A stretch of 64,000 bases of DNA from Vreelandella arcis (GCF_900103865.1 NZ_FNII01000004.1:186001-250000); one strand, 5' to 3'. Counted from the first letter of the stretch, positions 51,958 through 61,122 are shown. A program made the numbers and translations. Notes: generated by a model from the sequence alone, not told the origin.

Positions 51958-52389
51958 ATGTCACAGGGCAAGGCACTGGAAGATTTTTGCGCCTTCTTTA
52001 ATAAACTAGACAATACCTGTACAGAAAAGCTATACGAGGTATATACTGAAGATATTGTTTTCAGCGATCCGCTGCATCACGTTGAAGGGCGACGCGCGCT
52101 GGAAGCCTATTTTGCCGCGATGTACGAAAACGTTGAACGCTGTCAGTTCGTCTATCACACACGACAGCAACAGGGTAATCAGGCCTTTGTCACCTGGACC
52201 ATGACTTTCGCACATCCCCGCTTGGCCGGCGGTCGTTCGATTGACGTAGAAGGCTGCAGCGCATTGACGTTTGCTGAAGACGGACGCGTCTTGCGACACC
52301 GCGACTACTTCGATGCCGGGGCCATGCTGTATGAGCACTTACCACTGATGGGCCGCGCCATTCGTTGGTTAAAGCAGCGCCTTGGTTAA
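51958..52389 (+). CDS. NTF2/SnoaL-like protein
   Basis: 143 residues of the NTF2-like cone fold (EKLYEVYTEDIVFSDPLHHVEG; ALTFAEDGRVLRHRDYFDAG). Members bind small hydrophobic ligands or act as isomerases or cyclases. Soluble, no signal peptide. It is regularly found between photolyase and the SDR/FAD/DUF1365/Cfa genes in related clusters, which suggests a role with a lipid or quinone substrate. The C-terminal ALYEHLPLMGRAIRWLKQRLG-type helix is typical of this subgroup. Confidence 0.8.
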   Translation: MSQGKALEDFCAFFNKLDNTCTEKLYEVYTEDIVFSDPLHHVEGRRALEAYFAAMYENVERCQFVYHTRQQQGNQAFVTWTMTFAHPRLAGGRSIDVEGCSALTFAEDGRVLRHRDYFDAGAMLYEHLPLMGRAIRWLKQRLG

Positions 52390-52415
52390 CCATCACCTTG
52401 CAGGGGAGAGATACG

Positions 52416-53201
52416 ATGAGCATATGGAAAACGCCCCAGCGTATCTGGCTAACCGGGGCGACTTCGGGCATTGGCGAGGCGCTGGCCAAAAAACTCATTG
52501 CCCAGGGTCACCACGTGGTGGTAAGTGCTCGTCAACAAGCGGCATTAGATGCGCTATGCAATGGTCATCCTAACGCCTATCCGTTGGCGCTTGATGTGAG
52601 CGACCGACAAGCGGTAGCCGCCGCAGGCCGGCAAATTGGTGAACAGCTAGGCGCCCTCGACCTTGCCCTATTCAATGCCGGCACCTGCGAATACCTTAAC
52701 GCCCAGCAATTCGATATGGACTTGGTCGAGCGCGTATTCGCGCCCAATCTTTTCGGCACATTGTATGGCGTTGAAGCCGCGCTGCCCCTACTCCGCGCGG
52801 CACGCCAGGAAGGCAAGCCCGCGCGGCTGGCCGCCACCTCCAGCGCGTCAGCTTACCTGCCGCTGCCACGGGCTGAAGCCTATGGCGCATCAAAAGCTGC
52901 GGTCAGTTACTTTTTAGAATCGCTACGCCTTGACCTTGATCAAGAGGGCATCGATGTCAGCCTGATTCATCCAGGGTTTGTCAAAACGCCGCTGACCGAG
53001 CGCAACGACTTCCCCATGCCCATGCAGGTCAGCGCGGACACTGCGGCCGATGCCATCATCAACGGCTTGGTGAAAGGCCATTTGGATATTCACTTTCCAC
53101 GCCGCTTTACTTACATGGTCAAGCTGCTGGGCATTTTGCCGCCCGCCTTACGCCGTCGTGTTGGCCTGCGGATGACACGCACGCAAGAGGTCTCCTCATG
53201 A
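52416..53201 (+). CDS. Short-chain dehydrogenase/reductase
   Basis: 261 residues from ATG 52416, with GGGGAG 8 nt upstream. Classical SDR: TGATSGIG at 13-20, NAG at 87-89, catalytic Ser143, Tyr156 and Lys160 (YGASK). Oxidises or reduces an alcohol/ketone with NAD(P); substrate unknown, a modified acyl chain being plausible from context. Its stop overlaps the next start by 4 nt (ATGA). Confidence 0.9.
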   Translation: MSIWKTPQRIWLTGATSGIGEALAKKLIAQGHHVVVSARQQAALDALCNGHPNAYPLALDVSDRQAVAAAGRQIGEQLGALDLALFNAGTCEYLNAQQFDMDLVERVFAPNLFGTLYGVEAALPLLRAARQEGKPARLAATSSASAYLPLPRAEAYGASKAAVSYFLESLRLDLDQEGIDVSLIHPGFVKTPLTERNDFPMPMQVSADTAADAIINGLVKGHLDIHFPRRFTYMVKLLGILPPALRRRVGLRMTRTQEVSS

Positions 53202-54547
53202 GCACGGAGGCTTGTCAACGGATTGCCGTGATCGGCAGCGGCATCAGCGGCATGGCCGCAGGGTGGTATCTTTCAGCGCGACACGAAGTCACGCTATTTG
53301 AGGCAGATGAGCGGCTGGGCGGCCATACCGCCACCATGGATGTTGAGGTTGCGGACAACGCCTACGCCATTGATACCGGGTTCATTGTGTTTAACGATTG
53401 GACCTACCCGCATTTTCAGCGTCTGCTGGATACCCTTGGTGTGCCCAGCCAAGCCACCGAAATGAGTTTTTCGGTGCATGAAACCAGCGTCGATTTTGAA
53501 TACAACGGCCATACCTTGACGTCGCTATTCGCCCAGCGGCGCAACCTTCTGAATCCGGGATTTTATCGTCTGCTGGGCGATATCATGCGGTTTAATAAGC
53601 AGGCGACCCGCGATTTAGACAGCGATCAACTGCCCGACGATATGACCCTCGGGGAATACTTGGATCGCCATGGCTATAGCCAAGCATTCCAGCGTCGTTA
53701 CCTATTGCCGATGGGGGCTGCCATCTGGTCGGCAAGCATCAGCGATCTGAGGGCCTTCCCGCTGAGGTTTTTTGTGCGTTTCTTCCGCAATCACGGTTTG
53801 CTATCGGTGAATCACCGCCCCCAGTGGTACACCCTGATAGGCGGCTCGCGCAGCTATATTACGCCGTTAACCGCGCCTTACGCCGATCGTATTCACCTCA
53901 ATACGCCGGTAACTCGTATTGAGCGCCACGCTACCGGGGTAGTGCTCACCACCGCTCAAGGCACCCAGCGCTTTGATCATGTAGTGCTGGCCTGCCATGC
54001 CGACCAGGCGCTGGCCATGCTTGGCGACCCGACGGCCGCTGAAAGCGAGGTTCTCGGCGCGATGCCCTATCAGGATAACGAGGTGGTGCTACATACCGAT
54101 ACCGCGCTGCTGCCTCGCCGCCCACGCGCCTGGGCCAGTTGGAATTACCGCCTTGATGGCCGTGGCAGCCAAGAGCGGGTATCGGTCACCTACAACATGA
54201 ATATCCTGCAGTGTTTAGACGCCGATACCACTTTTTGCGTCACGCTGAACGACTCAAACAACATCGATCCCGCCAAGGTGCTAGGTCGCTACACCTACGC
54301 ACATCCGCAGTTCACTCTCGCGGGGCAAGCCGCTCAACAGCGCCACGATGAGATTTCATCGCCCGCCCGACGCACACACTTTTGCGGTGCCTATTGGCGC
54401 AATGGCTTTCACGAAGACGGGGTATGGAGCGCGCTACGTGTTGCTCGCTCGCTAGGCTGCGATGAAGCGGAAAGCCCCCTGGCCACCCCGACGGCGTTGC
54501 CGACCGCGGAGCTCTTCGATGCCCACCAGGGGAGCGATGCGGGATGA
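53198..54547 (+). CDS. FAD-dependent amine-oxidase-like oxidoreductase
   Basis: 449 residues. FAD motif GSGISG at 13-18 followed by FEADERLGGHT, and the C-terminal FCGAYWRNGFHEDGVWSA segment. This is the flavoprotein group conserved next to DUF1365 and Cfa-type genes, related to protoporphyrinogen oxidase and phytoene desaturase folds. A desaturase or dehydrogenase acting on a lipid is the likely role. Overlaps the genes on both sides by 4 nt. Confidence 0.88.
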   Translation: MSTEACQRIAVIGSGISGMAAGWYLSARHEVTLFEADERLGGHTATMDVEVADNAYAIDTGFIVFNDWTYPHFQRLLDTLGVPSQATEMSFSVHETSVDFEYNGHTLTSLFAQRRNLLNPGFYRLLGDIMRFNKQATRDLDSDQLPDDMTLGEYLDRHGYSQAFQRRYLLPMGAAIWSASISDLRAFPLRFFVRFFRNHGLLSVNHRPQWYTLIGGSRSYITPLTAPYADRIHLNTPVTRIERHATGVVLTTAQGTQRFDHVVLACHADQALAMLGDPTAAESEVLGAMPYQDNEVVLHTDTALLPRRPRAWASWNYRLDGRGSQERVSVTYNMNILQCLDADTTFCVTLNDSNNIDPAKVLGRYTYAHPQFTLAGQAAQQRHDEISSPARRTHFCGAYWRNGFHEDGVWSALRVARSLGCDEAESPLATPTALPTAELFDAHQGSDAG

Positions 54548-55308
54548 CCACGACGCCACGCTCGCGTATTTATCGCGGTACCTTACGCCACCGACGCTTC
54601 ACACCGATCGAGCACACTTTTCGTTACCAGCTGTGGATGGCTTGGTTGGATTTAGACGAACTACCCGAGCTATTTGATCGTGTGCCGGGCTTCAGCGCGC
54701 GAGGGCGTGCCCTGGCCCGCTTTCGCCGCGAGGATTACCTCGGCCCTACCGACCGCCCGCTGGTCACCGCCGTGCGAGAGGAATTAACCCGCCAGTTGGG
54801 CAGCGCCCCTGAAGGACGCATCTGCGTGCTCACCCAGCTACGCACGCTGGGAGCCATGTTCAACCCCATCTCGATGTACTACGCCTACGACCGCAAGGGC
54901 CAACTAGCGGCGGTGCTGGGCGAAGTCACCAACATGCCCTGGAAGGAGCGCACCTGCTACGCCTGCCTCGTTAATCCCAGCCGCCGCACCCACCAGGCAG
55001 CGTTCGACAAAGCCATGCATGTATCACCCTTTAATCCCATGGATATGACCTATCGCTGGCGGTTTAACACCCCGGACGACCACCTCTTGCTGCACATGGA
55101 AAACTGGCAAGACGGGCAGCGCCATTTCGGCGCCACGCTGACCCTTGAGGCCGCGCCAGCCACTCCCAAAGTGCTATTAGCCACGCTTGCACGCCAGCCG
55201 TGGATAAGCCTTAAAACGGTCGCCGGGATTCATTTTGAAGCACTGCGCCTGTGGCTGAAGCGCGTCCCTATCCACCAACACCCTAAGCGCAAGGAGACTT
55301 CGAAATGA
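54544..55308 (+). CDS. DUF1365 protein
   Basis: 254 residues of DUF1365 (SRIYRGTLRHRRFTPIEHTF; MFNPISMYYAYDRKGQ; HVSPFNPMDMTYRW). No signal peptide or membrane helix is seen. Function unknown; members almost always accompany the FAD protein and the Cfa-type methyltransferase, as here. The conserved FNP and Y/W/R residues suggest an enzyme or lipid-binding partner. 4-nt overlaps at both ends indicate fixed stoichiometry with its neighbours. Confidence 0.88.
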   Translation: MTTTPRSRIYRGTLRHRRFTPIEHTFRYQLWMAWLDLDELPELFDRVPGFSARGRALARFRREDYLGPTDRPLVTAVREELTRQLGSAPEGRICVLTQLRTLGAMFNPISMYYAYDRKGQLAAVLGEVTNMPWKERTCYACLVNPSRRTHQAAFDKAMHVSPFNPMDMTYRWRFNTPDDHLLLHMENWQDGQRHFGATLTLEAAPATPKVLLATLARQPWISLKTVAGIHFEALRLWLKRVPIHQHPKRKETSK

Positions 55309-56573
55309 CGACCCTGCGTTCCACCCCGCCGAATATTCAAGCCGCACCCCAGGGCCGTCTGACGCGCTGGCTGAAAAAGCGTTTAATCGCTCAGTTAGAT
55401 ACCTTTACCGGCGGCCGGATCACTTTGATCGAAGGCAACCAATGCCACCATCTCGGCCAAGGCGGTGATCTCCACACAACCGTGGTTATCCGCCACGCAC
55501 GTGCCTGGAAGCGCTTGGCGTTTGGCGGCACCGTGGGCGCCGCCGAATCTTTCATGGACGGTGACTGGGATGCCGATGACCTCGTCGCTCTGGTGCGGCT
55601 ATTTGCCGTTAATCTTGACCAGGTTAACGGCGAGCTAGAGAACGGCAGCGCCCGCGTGACGCGCTGGCTGATGAGCTGGGCTTATCGCTTTCAGCGCAAT
55701 AGCCTGTCCGGTTCCAAGCGCAACATTGCCGCGCACTATGATATCGGCAACGACTTATTTGCCACGTTCCTCGACAAGCACCACTGGATGTACTCAAGCG
55801 CGGTGTTCCCCTACCCCGACGCCAGCCTGGAAGAAGCCTCCACCTATAAGCTGGACATCATGCTGGAAAAGCTTGACGTACAACCCGGCCATCATTTGCT
55901 GGAAATTGGCACGGGCTGGGGCGGACTGGCGATTCACGCGGCCAAGACCCGCGGCTGCCGCGTAACCACCACGACGATTTCCGAAGAACAGCACGCCTAT
56001 ACCGCGCGGCGCATCCAGGAAGAAGGATTAGAAGCGCAGATTACGCTGCTGAAACAGGACTACCGCGAACTCACCGGCCGCTTTGACCGGCTGATTTCCG
56101 TCGAAATGATTGAGGCAGTTGGTCATCAATACCTGGATACCTATCTAAGTAAAGTCGACAGCTTGTTGACCGATGACGGTCAGGCCATGCTCCAGGCGAT
56201 TACCATTCGTGACCAGCGCTTCGAAGAAGCCAAACGCGATATGGACTTTATCAAGCGATACATCTTCCCGGGCGGCTTTCTGCCGTCGCATCACGCCATC
56301 GCCAGCAGCCTGATGCGCAAGACCTCGCTGAACATGGTGTCGCTCGATGAAATCGGCCAGCATTACGCGCGTACCCTGCGCGAATGGCGGCATCGTTTCG
56401 AGGCGCAACTCGAGCATATTCATACGCTGGGCTACGACGAACAGTTTATCCGGATGTGGCGATACTACCTGTGCTATTGCGAAGGTGGGTTCCTCGAACG
56501 CTCTATCGGTACTTGCCATCTGCTGTTAGCCAAACCCGCCGCCAAGCCAACTCCGCTAACCGGGGCGCTGTGA
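55305..56573 (+). CDS. Cyclopropane-fatty-acid-synthase-type SAM methyltransferase, divergent active site
   Basis: 422 residues. SAM motif LEIGTGWGG at 199-207; N-terminal lipid-binding part; FIKRYIFPGGFLPSHHAI as in Cfa. Compared from memory with E. coli Cfa, the bicarbonate-site residues are changed: C139 is Ser165 and H266 is Gln297, while E239 (Glu270) and the later Tyr are kept. A relative of Cfa that methylates unsaturated acyl chains (as in furan fatty acid synthesis) is therefore as likely as true cyclopropanation. Overlaps DUF1365 by 4 nt and the next gene by 1 nt. Confidence 0.85.
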   Translation: MTTLRSTPPNIQAAPQGRLTRWLKKRLIAQLDTFTGGRITLIEGNQCHHLGQGGDLHTTVVIRHARAWKRLAFGGTVGAAESFMDGDWDADDLVALVRLFAVNLDQVNGELENGSARVTRWLMSWAYRFQRNSLSGSKRNIAAHYDIGNDLFATFLDKHHWMYSSAVFPYPDASLEEASTYKLDIMLEKLDVQPGHHLLEIGTGWGGLAIHAAKTRGCRVTTTTISEEQHAYTARRIQEEGLEAQITLLKQDYRELTGRFDRLISVEMIEAVGHQYLDTYLSKVDSLLTDDGQAMLQAITIRDQRFEEAKRDMDFIKRYIFPGGFLPSHHAIASSLMRKTSLNMVSLDEIGQHYARTLREWRHRFEAQLEHIHTLGYDEQFIRMWRYYLCYCEGGFLERSIGTCHLLLAKPAAKPTPLTGAL

Positions 56574-57106
56574 TGCTAGCGCGTCGCCGTCTGGTTGCCG
56601 TCTTGGTTAATGCCCTGGGCTTTGAAATCATCTGGACGCTATGCGTGATAGGCGGTTCCTGGGTAGCGGCAATAGCCGGCAGTACTTGGATCGCCCTGCA
56701 TTTGCGCTACCTAGGAAAACCCCGGGAATGGCGCTTGGTGGCGGCCTTTGCCCTGTTGGGGCTGGCGATCGACGGTAGCTTGCAGTTGGCAGGCGGGCTG
56801 ATGTTTGACGAGCCAATGCGCATCGCCGGTTTATTGCCCGTTTGGCTGTGGATGCTATGGCCGCTGTTCGCCACCCTGGTGCACCACTCACTCGCGTGGC
56901 TATGGCAACGGCCTTGGCTAGCGGCCGTTTTTGGAGCGTTGGGAGGGCCTTTGTCGTATTTTGCAGGGGCTATGCTGACCGACGTCAGCTTAGCGCCCTG
57001 GCTGCTCCCCGCTCAGGCGTTGATATGGGCACTCCTTTGCCTGGGCATTAGCGGTTATTTCCATCGCTGGCAGCAGTGGCACGCTGAAACGGCCACGCAG
57101 CCTTAA
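56573..57106 (+). CDS. DUF2878 membrane protein
   Basis: 177 residues from ATG 56573, sharing one base with the cfa-type stop (TGATG). About five membrane helices (LVAVLVNALGFEIIWTLCVIGG, WRLVAAFALLGLAIDGSLQLAGG, LLPVWLWMLWPLFATLVHHSL, then two more). Inner-membrane protein of unknown function that ends the operon; it may anchor the lipid-modifying enzymes or handle their product. Its stop overlaps that of the convergent GGDEF-EAL gene by 4 nt. Confidence 0.82.
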   Translation: MLARRRLVAVLVNALGFEIIWTLCVIGGSWVAAIAGSTWIALHLRYLGKPREWRLVAAFALLGLAIDGSLQLAGGLMFDEPMRIAGLLPVWLWMLWPLFATLVHHSLAWLWQRPWLAAVFGALGGPLSYFAGAMLTDVSLAPWLLPAQALIWALLCLGISGYFHRWQQWHAETATQP

Positions 57107-58965
57107 GTCCCGGCTTTAGCCATGGCCGCCCGTGGCTGGGGCAGCCAGCGCTGCTCTAGTTCGCTCGCCGGTACCGGGCGAGAGAAATAAAACCCCTGCA
57201 CAATATAGCAGCCAGCATTGACCAAAAAGTCACACTGCTCCTTTGTTTCTACGCCTTCGGCGATCACGTCAAGCGAAAGTCCTTTCGCCATCGAGAGTAC
57301 CGCTTTAACAATCGCAGCGTCGGCTTGGTCGCCGGGTAATTCCCGGATGAACGCACGGTCGAGCTTGATCTTGTCCACCGGTAAGCGTTTTAAGTAACCC
57401 AACGACGAATAGCCGGTACCAAAGTCATCAATCGCTATAGCGTAGCCCTGGGCTTGCAGGGCCTTTAAGCGAGGCCCCATATCGCCGGCGCGCTCATCTA
57501 ATAGAACCGACTCGGTAAGCTCCAGGCCAATATGCGCAGGCGTTAGCCGGTAGCGTTCCAGGCAGGTGGCCAGCAGCGTTTCAAGATCCCCCTGAAAAAG
57601 CTGCAGCGCCGAAATATTCACCCACATAGTTAACGTCGGCATGTCGCTATTGGCCCAATGCGCCTGCTGGGCGCAGGCTTTTTCAATCACCCAACTGCCT
57701 AGCTCCGCCATCAGTCCGTGGCGCTCGGCTAAGGGAATGAACTCACCAGGCGATATCATGCCATCCCGTGGATGCTTCCAACGTAGCAACGCCTCCATGC
57801 CCACCAGGTCTCCCGTCGCGGGGTGGTGCTGGGTCTGGAAATACAGTTCAAGCTGGTCGCCCGATACCAAGGCGGCGCGTAAGTCGCTCACCAGGCCCAG
57901 CTGTGGGTTATCCTGTTTATCCAATGCAGGGCGAAAGCGCAGGCTTTGGTTGCGCCCCAGCCGCTTAGCGTTATACAACGCCGACTCCAGGCGCTGAAAT
58001 AACACTCCCGAATCTTGCCCGTCTTCCGGTGCTCGGCAACTGCCGACCGTTAAACCCAAGCGCAGGGACTGCTCGTTAATTTCAAACGGGCTACTCATGT
58101 GGTCGCGCAGGTTGGTAATCCATTGATCGTGGTCATCAAAGGTGGTGGTGCGAATCACCATGAACTCGTCGCCCCCCAAACGCCCCACCACATTGCCCGC
58201 CATGTGGCTGGAAAGGCACTGAGCAAAGCGGGCCAGCAAGCGGTCGCCCTGTTCAACGCCCATGCTGTCGTTTACCGATTTAAGCCCATCGATATCCACC
58301 AGCGCGATGTCCAGGCTTTCCCCCGCGCGCAATTGGCGAAGGCGCGATGCCATCAGGTCGTGCAGCCGACGCCGGTTCGGCAACCCGGTCAACGGGTCTT
58401 CATAACCGATGCGCCGCAAGTCACCTTCACGGGCCTTTTGTGCCGAAATATCGGTAAATAAACTAATAAAATGCGTAATCTTGCCGCGCTTATCGGTCAC
58501 GGCGCGGACTTTAAGCCACTCGGGATATTCATCGCCGTGCTTACGTCGATTCCACATTTCGCCTTCCCAGCGCCCGGTGCTTTTCAGCGTGCTCCAGTAG
58601 TGCTGGTAAAAGGTTTTATCGTGCCTTGGCGCGGCAAGCGTTTCGAGCTTGCGACCAACCATTTCATGGCTTTCGTAACCAGTGATTTGGGTAAAGGCAG
58701 GGTTCACCGCTATCACGCGGTTATCTACGTTGCTTATGACCATCGCATCATTGGCCAAACCAATCGCATCTTTAGACAGTTGCATCCAAAGCCGCTGCTG
58801 GCGGACTTGACGCCACGCATCCCACAGCCCAAGCGCGACCAACGACGCCGCCACCATTCGCAGCATAGCGTCGGGAATCCAGATGCAAGCGGGCAGTGCA
58901 ACGAGCGCTGCCCAGACCAGTGGGCGATTCAGGGAAACGGGAAGCCACATACTAATTGACGACAT
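57103..58965 (-). CDS. PAS-GGDEF-EAL c-di-GMP signalling protein
   Basis: 620 residues. Two N-terminal membrane helices (about 13-32 and 35-50), a PAS domain with PAC (67-180), GGDEF (187-345) and EAL (360-605). GGDEF at 264-268 is intact, but the RxxD inhibitory site before it is replaced (MAGN). EAL at 391-393 and the downstream motifs LELTESVLL, DDFGTGYSSL and VIAEGVET are intact, so phosphodiesterase activity is likely and cyclase activity possible. Monocistronic, converging on the photolyase operon. Confidence 0.93.
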   Translation of the reverse strand: MSSISMWLPVSLNRPLVWAALVALPACIWIPDAMLRMVAASLVALGLWDAWRQVRQQRLWMQLSKDAIGLANDAMVISNVDNRVIAVNPAFTQITGYESHEMVGRKLETLAAPRHDKTFYQHYWSTLKSTGRWEGEMWNRRKHGDEYPEWLKVRAVTDKRGKITHFISLFTDISAQKAREGDLRRIGYEDPLTGLPNRRRLHDLMASRLRQLRAGESLDIALVDIDGLKSVNDSMGVEQGDRLLARFAQCLSSHMAGNVVGRLGGDEFMVIRTTTFDDHDQWITNLRDHMSSPFEINEQSLRLGLTVGSCRAPEDGQDSGVLFQRLESALYNAKRLGRNQSLRFRPALDKQDNPQLGLVSDLRAALVSGDQLELYFQTQHHPATGDLVGMEALLRWKHPRDGMISPGEFIPLAERHGLMAELGSWVIEKACAQQAHWANSDMPTLTMWVNISALQLFQGDLETLLATCLERYRLTPAHIGLELTESVLLDERAGDMGPRLKALQAQGYAIAIDDFGTGYSSLGYLKRLPVDKIKLDRAFIRELPGDQADAAIVKAVLSMAKGLSLDVIAEGVETKEQCDFLVNAGCYIVQGFYFSRPVPASELEQRWLPQPRAAMAKAGT

Positions 58966-59305
58966 CCTATAAAAACGGGTTAAAAGCTGCTCCCAAAAAA
59001 GAACTAAACTAGCCTGCTCATCCCACTTATGGGGTTAACTGGGCAGTTAATCTTACGTCAAAAAAACGTTTATTGTGTAATAACTAATCAAGCGACCCTA
59101 TACTTTACGCCTTGTCATATAATCGGCTGCTTTAAAAAAAACTGTAATGCCAACGGATAATAGGCTGGTGACGTGCATTCAGCGGTTTCGGGAAGTAGAC
59201 TAGGCATGGCTTTGCGGGCCATGCTCGATGTTACGCATCGGCGCTATGCCTCGGCTTTAGGTGCCGCACGCGGCCAACAACCATTTTGACAATCGGAACG
59301 ATTCA
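58966..59305 (+). promoter_or_regulatory. Intergenic region upstream of fabA with structured leader
   Basis: 340 bp, no gene. TATAAT at 59118-59123 is the best plus-strand -10, without a good -35. The leader then contains two mutually exclusive pairings: GCATGG/CCATGC (59204-59209 with 59219-59224) or AGGCAT/ATGCCT (59202-59207 with 59246-59251), with a CGATG/CATCG stem (59226-59230 with 59236-59240) between them. The left part (58966-59100) is AT-rich and should hold the promoter of the GGDEF-EAL gene. No clear FabR or FadR palindrome was seen. Confidence 0.45.
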
Positions 59306-59821
59306 GTGACCAAGCAACATTCCTTTGATCGCGAAGAACTGCTGGCCTGCTCGCGCGGCGAACTTTTTGGCCCCGGCAATGCCCAGCTGCCAGCTCCTAA
59401 CATGCTGATGCTTGATCGCATCACGCACATTCACGAAGAAGGCGGCGAGCACAACAAAGGCGAGCTGATTGCCGAATTGGATATTATCCCCGACCTGTGG
59501 TTTTTCGATTGCCACTTTCCTGGCGATCCGGTAATGCCGGGCTGCTTGGGACTCGATGCCATGTGGCAGTTGGTGGGTTTCTACCTGGGCTGGCTCGGCC
59601 ACCCTGGTCGAGGCCGTGCGCTGGGTTGCAGCGAGGTCAAATTCAGTGGCCAAATTCTGCCTGACGCTAAAAAAGTTACCTATCGCATTAATATGAAACG
59701 TATAATTACACGCCGGCTGATTCTAGGTATGGCCGACGGCACCGTCTGCGTAGACGGTCGCGATATTTATCAGGCTAATGATCTGCGCGTTGGCCTATTT
59801 ACCTCCACTGCGAATTTTTAA
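59306..59821 (+). CDS. fabA: 3-hydroxydecanoyl-ACP dehydratase/isomerase
   Basis: 171 residues from GTG 59306 ([20 protein letters not shown]), close to the E. coli length of 172; a GTG 15 codons earlier is possible. The catalytic His and Asp are seen in [20 protein letters not shown]. Introduces the double bond that makes unsaturated fatty acids in type II synthesis. 12 bp before fabB. Confidence 0.95.
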   Translation: MTKQHSFDREELLACSRGELFGPGNAQLPAPNMLMLDRITHIHEEGGEHNKGELIAELDIIPDLWFFDCHFPGDPVMPGCLGLDAMWQLVGFYLGWLGHPGRGRALGCSEVKFSGQILPDAKKVTYRINMKRIITRRLILGMADGTVCVDGRDIYQANDLRVGLFTSTANF

Positions 59822-59833
59822 CAGGAGGCTCCC

Positions 59834-61051
59834 ATGCGACGAGTGGTAGTCACCGGCCTTGGCATCGTGTCTTGCCTGGGCAACGACCAACAACAGGTTC
59901 TTGAGGCGCTCAAAAGTGGCCGTAGCGGCATTCGCTTCAAAGACGAATACGCCGAGCGTGGCTTCCGCAGCCAGGTGGCGGGCAGCGTTCATATTGACCT
60001 CGAAGCGCTGATCGACCGCAAGTTACTGCGCTTCATGGGGGACGCGGCGGCCTACGCATATATCGCCATGGCGCAAGCCATTGAGGATGCGGGCCTGCCC
60101 GATGACCAGGTATCCAACGAGCGAACCGGCCTGATCGCTGGCTCCGGCGGTGCTTCCAGTGCTAACCAAGTAGAAGCCGCGGACGTCATGCGTGAAAAAG
60201 GCCTGCGTCGTGTAGGCCCTTACCGCGTCACCCGCACGATGGGCAGTACCGTGTCGGCCTGCTTGGCGACGCCGTTTAAGATCAAAGGCGTTAACTACTC
60301 AATTTCGTCGGCCTGTGCCACATCGGCCCACTGCATTGGTAGTGCGATGGAGCAAATTCAGCTAGGTAAACAAGACGTTGTGTTTGCCGGCGGCGGCGAG
60401 GAAGAACACTGGACGCTTTCCTGCCTGTTCGATGCCATGGGCGCACTGTCGACCCACTATAACGAGACACCGGATAAAGCCTCTCGCCCCTACGACCAAG
60501 CCCGCGACGGCTTTGTCATCGCGGGCGGTGGCGGCATGTTGATACTCGAAGAGTTAGAGCACGCCAAAGCGCGCGGCGCCAAGATTTACGGTGAACTGGT
60601 GGGTTACGGCGCGACCTCTGACGGCCACGACATGGTCGCGCCTTCCGGCGAAGGCGCGACACGCTGCATGCGTCAAGCCATGGCGACCGTCGACGGCGCT
60701 ATTGATTATATCAACACCCATGGCACCTCAACGCCGGTGGGCGACGTGGCGGAGCTGAAAGCGATTCGCGAAGTGTTCGGCAATACCACGCCCGCGATGA
60801 GTTCAACCAAGTCGTTGACCGGCCACTCGCTGGGGGCTACCGGTGTGCAGGAGGCGATCTATTCGCTGCTCATGATGCAACACAACTTCGTAGCTGCGTC
60901 GGCGAATATCACTGACCTGGATGAGCAGGCCGATGGCTTCGATATTGTCACTGAACGCCGCGATGACGTATCAATTGAACGCGCCTTGTCGAATAGCTTC
61001 GGCTTTGGCGGTACCAATGCGTGTTTAGTCTTCCAGCGTTATAACGACTAA
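59834..61051 (+). CDS. fabB: Beta-ketoacyl-ACP synthase I
   Basis: 405 residues. Catalytic triad regions are intact: [11 protein letters not shown] (Cys near 161), [11 protein letters not shown] and [13 protein letters not shown] (the two His). Elongates the cis-3-decenoyl product of FabA, so the two genes together set the unsaturated fatty acid level, which feeds the substrate of the Cfa-type enzyme 3.5 kb away. Confidence 0.97.
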   Translation: MRRVVVTGLGIVSCLGNDQQQVLEALKSGRSGIRFKDEYAERGFRSQVAGSVHIDLEALIDRKLLRFMGDAAAYAYIAMAQAIEDAGLPDDQVSNERTGLIAGSGGASSANQVEAADVMREKGLRRVGPYRVTRTMGSTVSACLATPFKIKGVNYSISSACATSAHCIGSAMEQIQLGKQDVVFAGGGEEEHWTLSCLFDAMGALSTHYNETPDKASRPYDQARDGFVIAGGGGMLILEELEHAKARGAKIYGELVGYGATSDGHDMVAPSGEGATRCMRQAMATVDGAIDYINTHGTSTPVGDVAELKAIREVFGNTTPAMSSTKSLTGHSLGATGVQEAIYSLLMMQHNFVAASANITDLDEQADGFDIVTERRDDVSIERALSNSFGFGGTNACLVFQRYND

Positions 61052-61081
61052 CGCTGATAAGGCTAAACACATGATGACGGC

Positions 61082-61108
61082 AAAACGGCACCCGAGGGTG
61101 CCGTTTTT
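61082..61108 (+). terminator. Bidirectional terminator after fabB
   Basis: ACGGCACC (61085-61092), loop CGAG, GGTGCCGT (61097-61104), A-run before and T5 after. It also lies just past the stop of the convergent acyltransferase gene, so it can serve both. Confidence 0.9.
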
Positions 61109-61122
61109 GCGTGGTAGCGTTG

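Noticed and set aside
58966..59260. FabR or FadR operator upstream of fabA
   Set aside because: No palindrome close enough to either consensus was found by eye.
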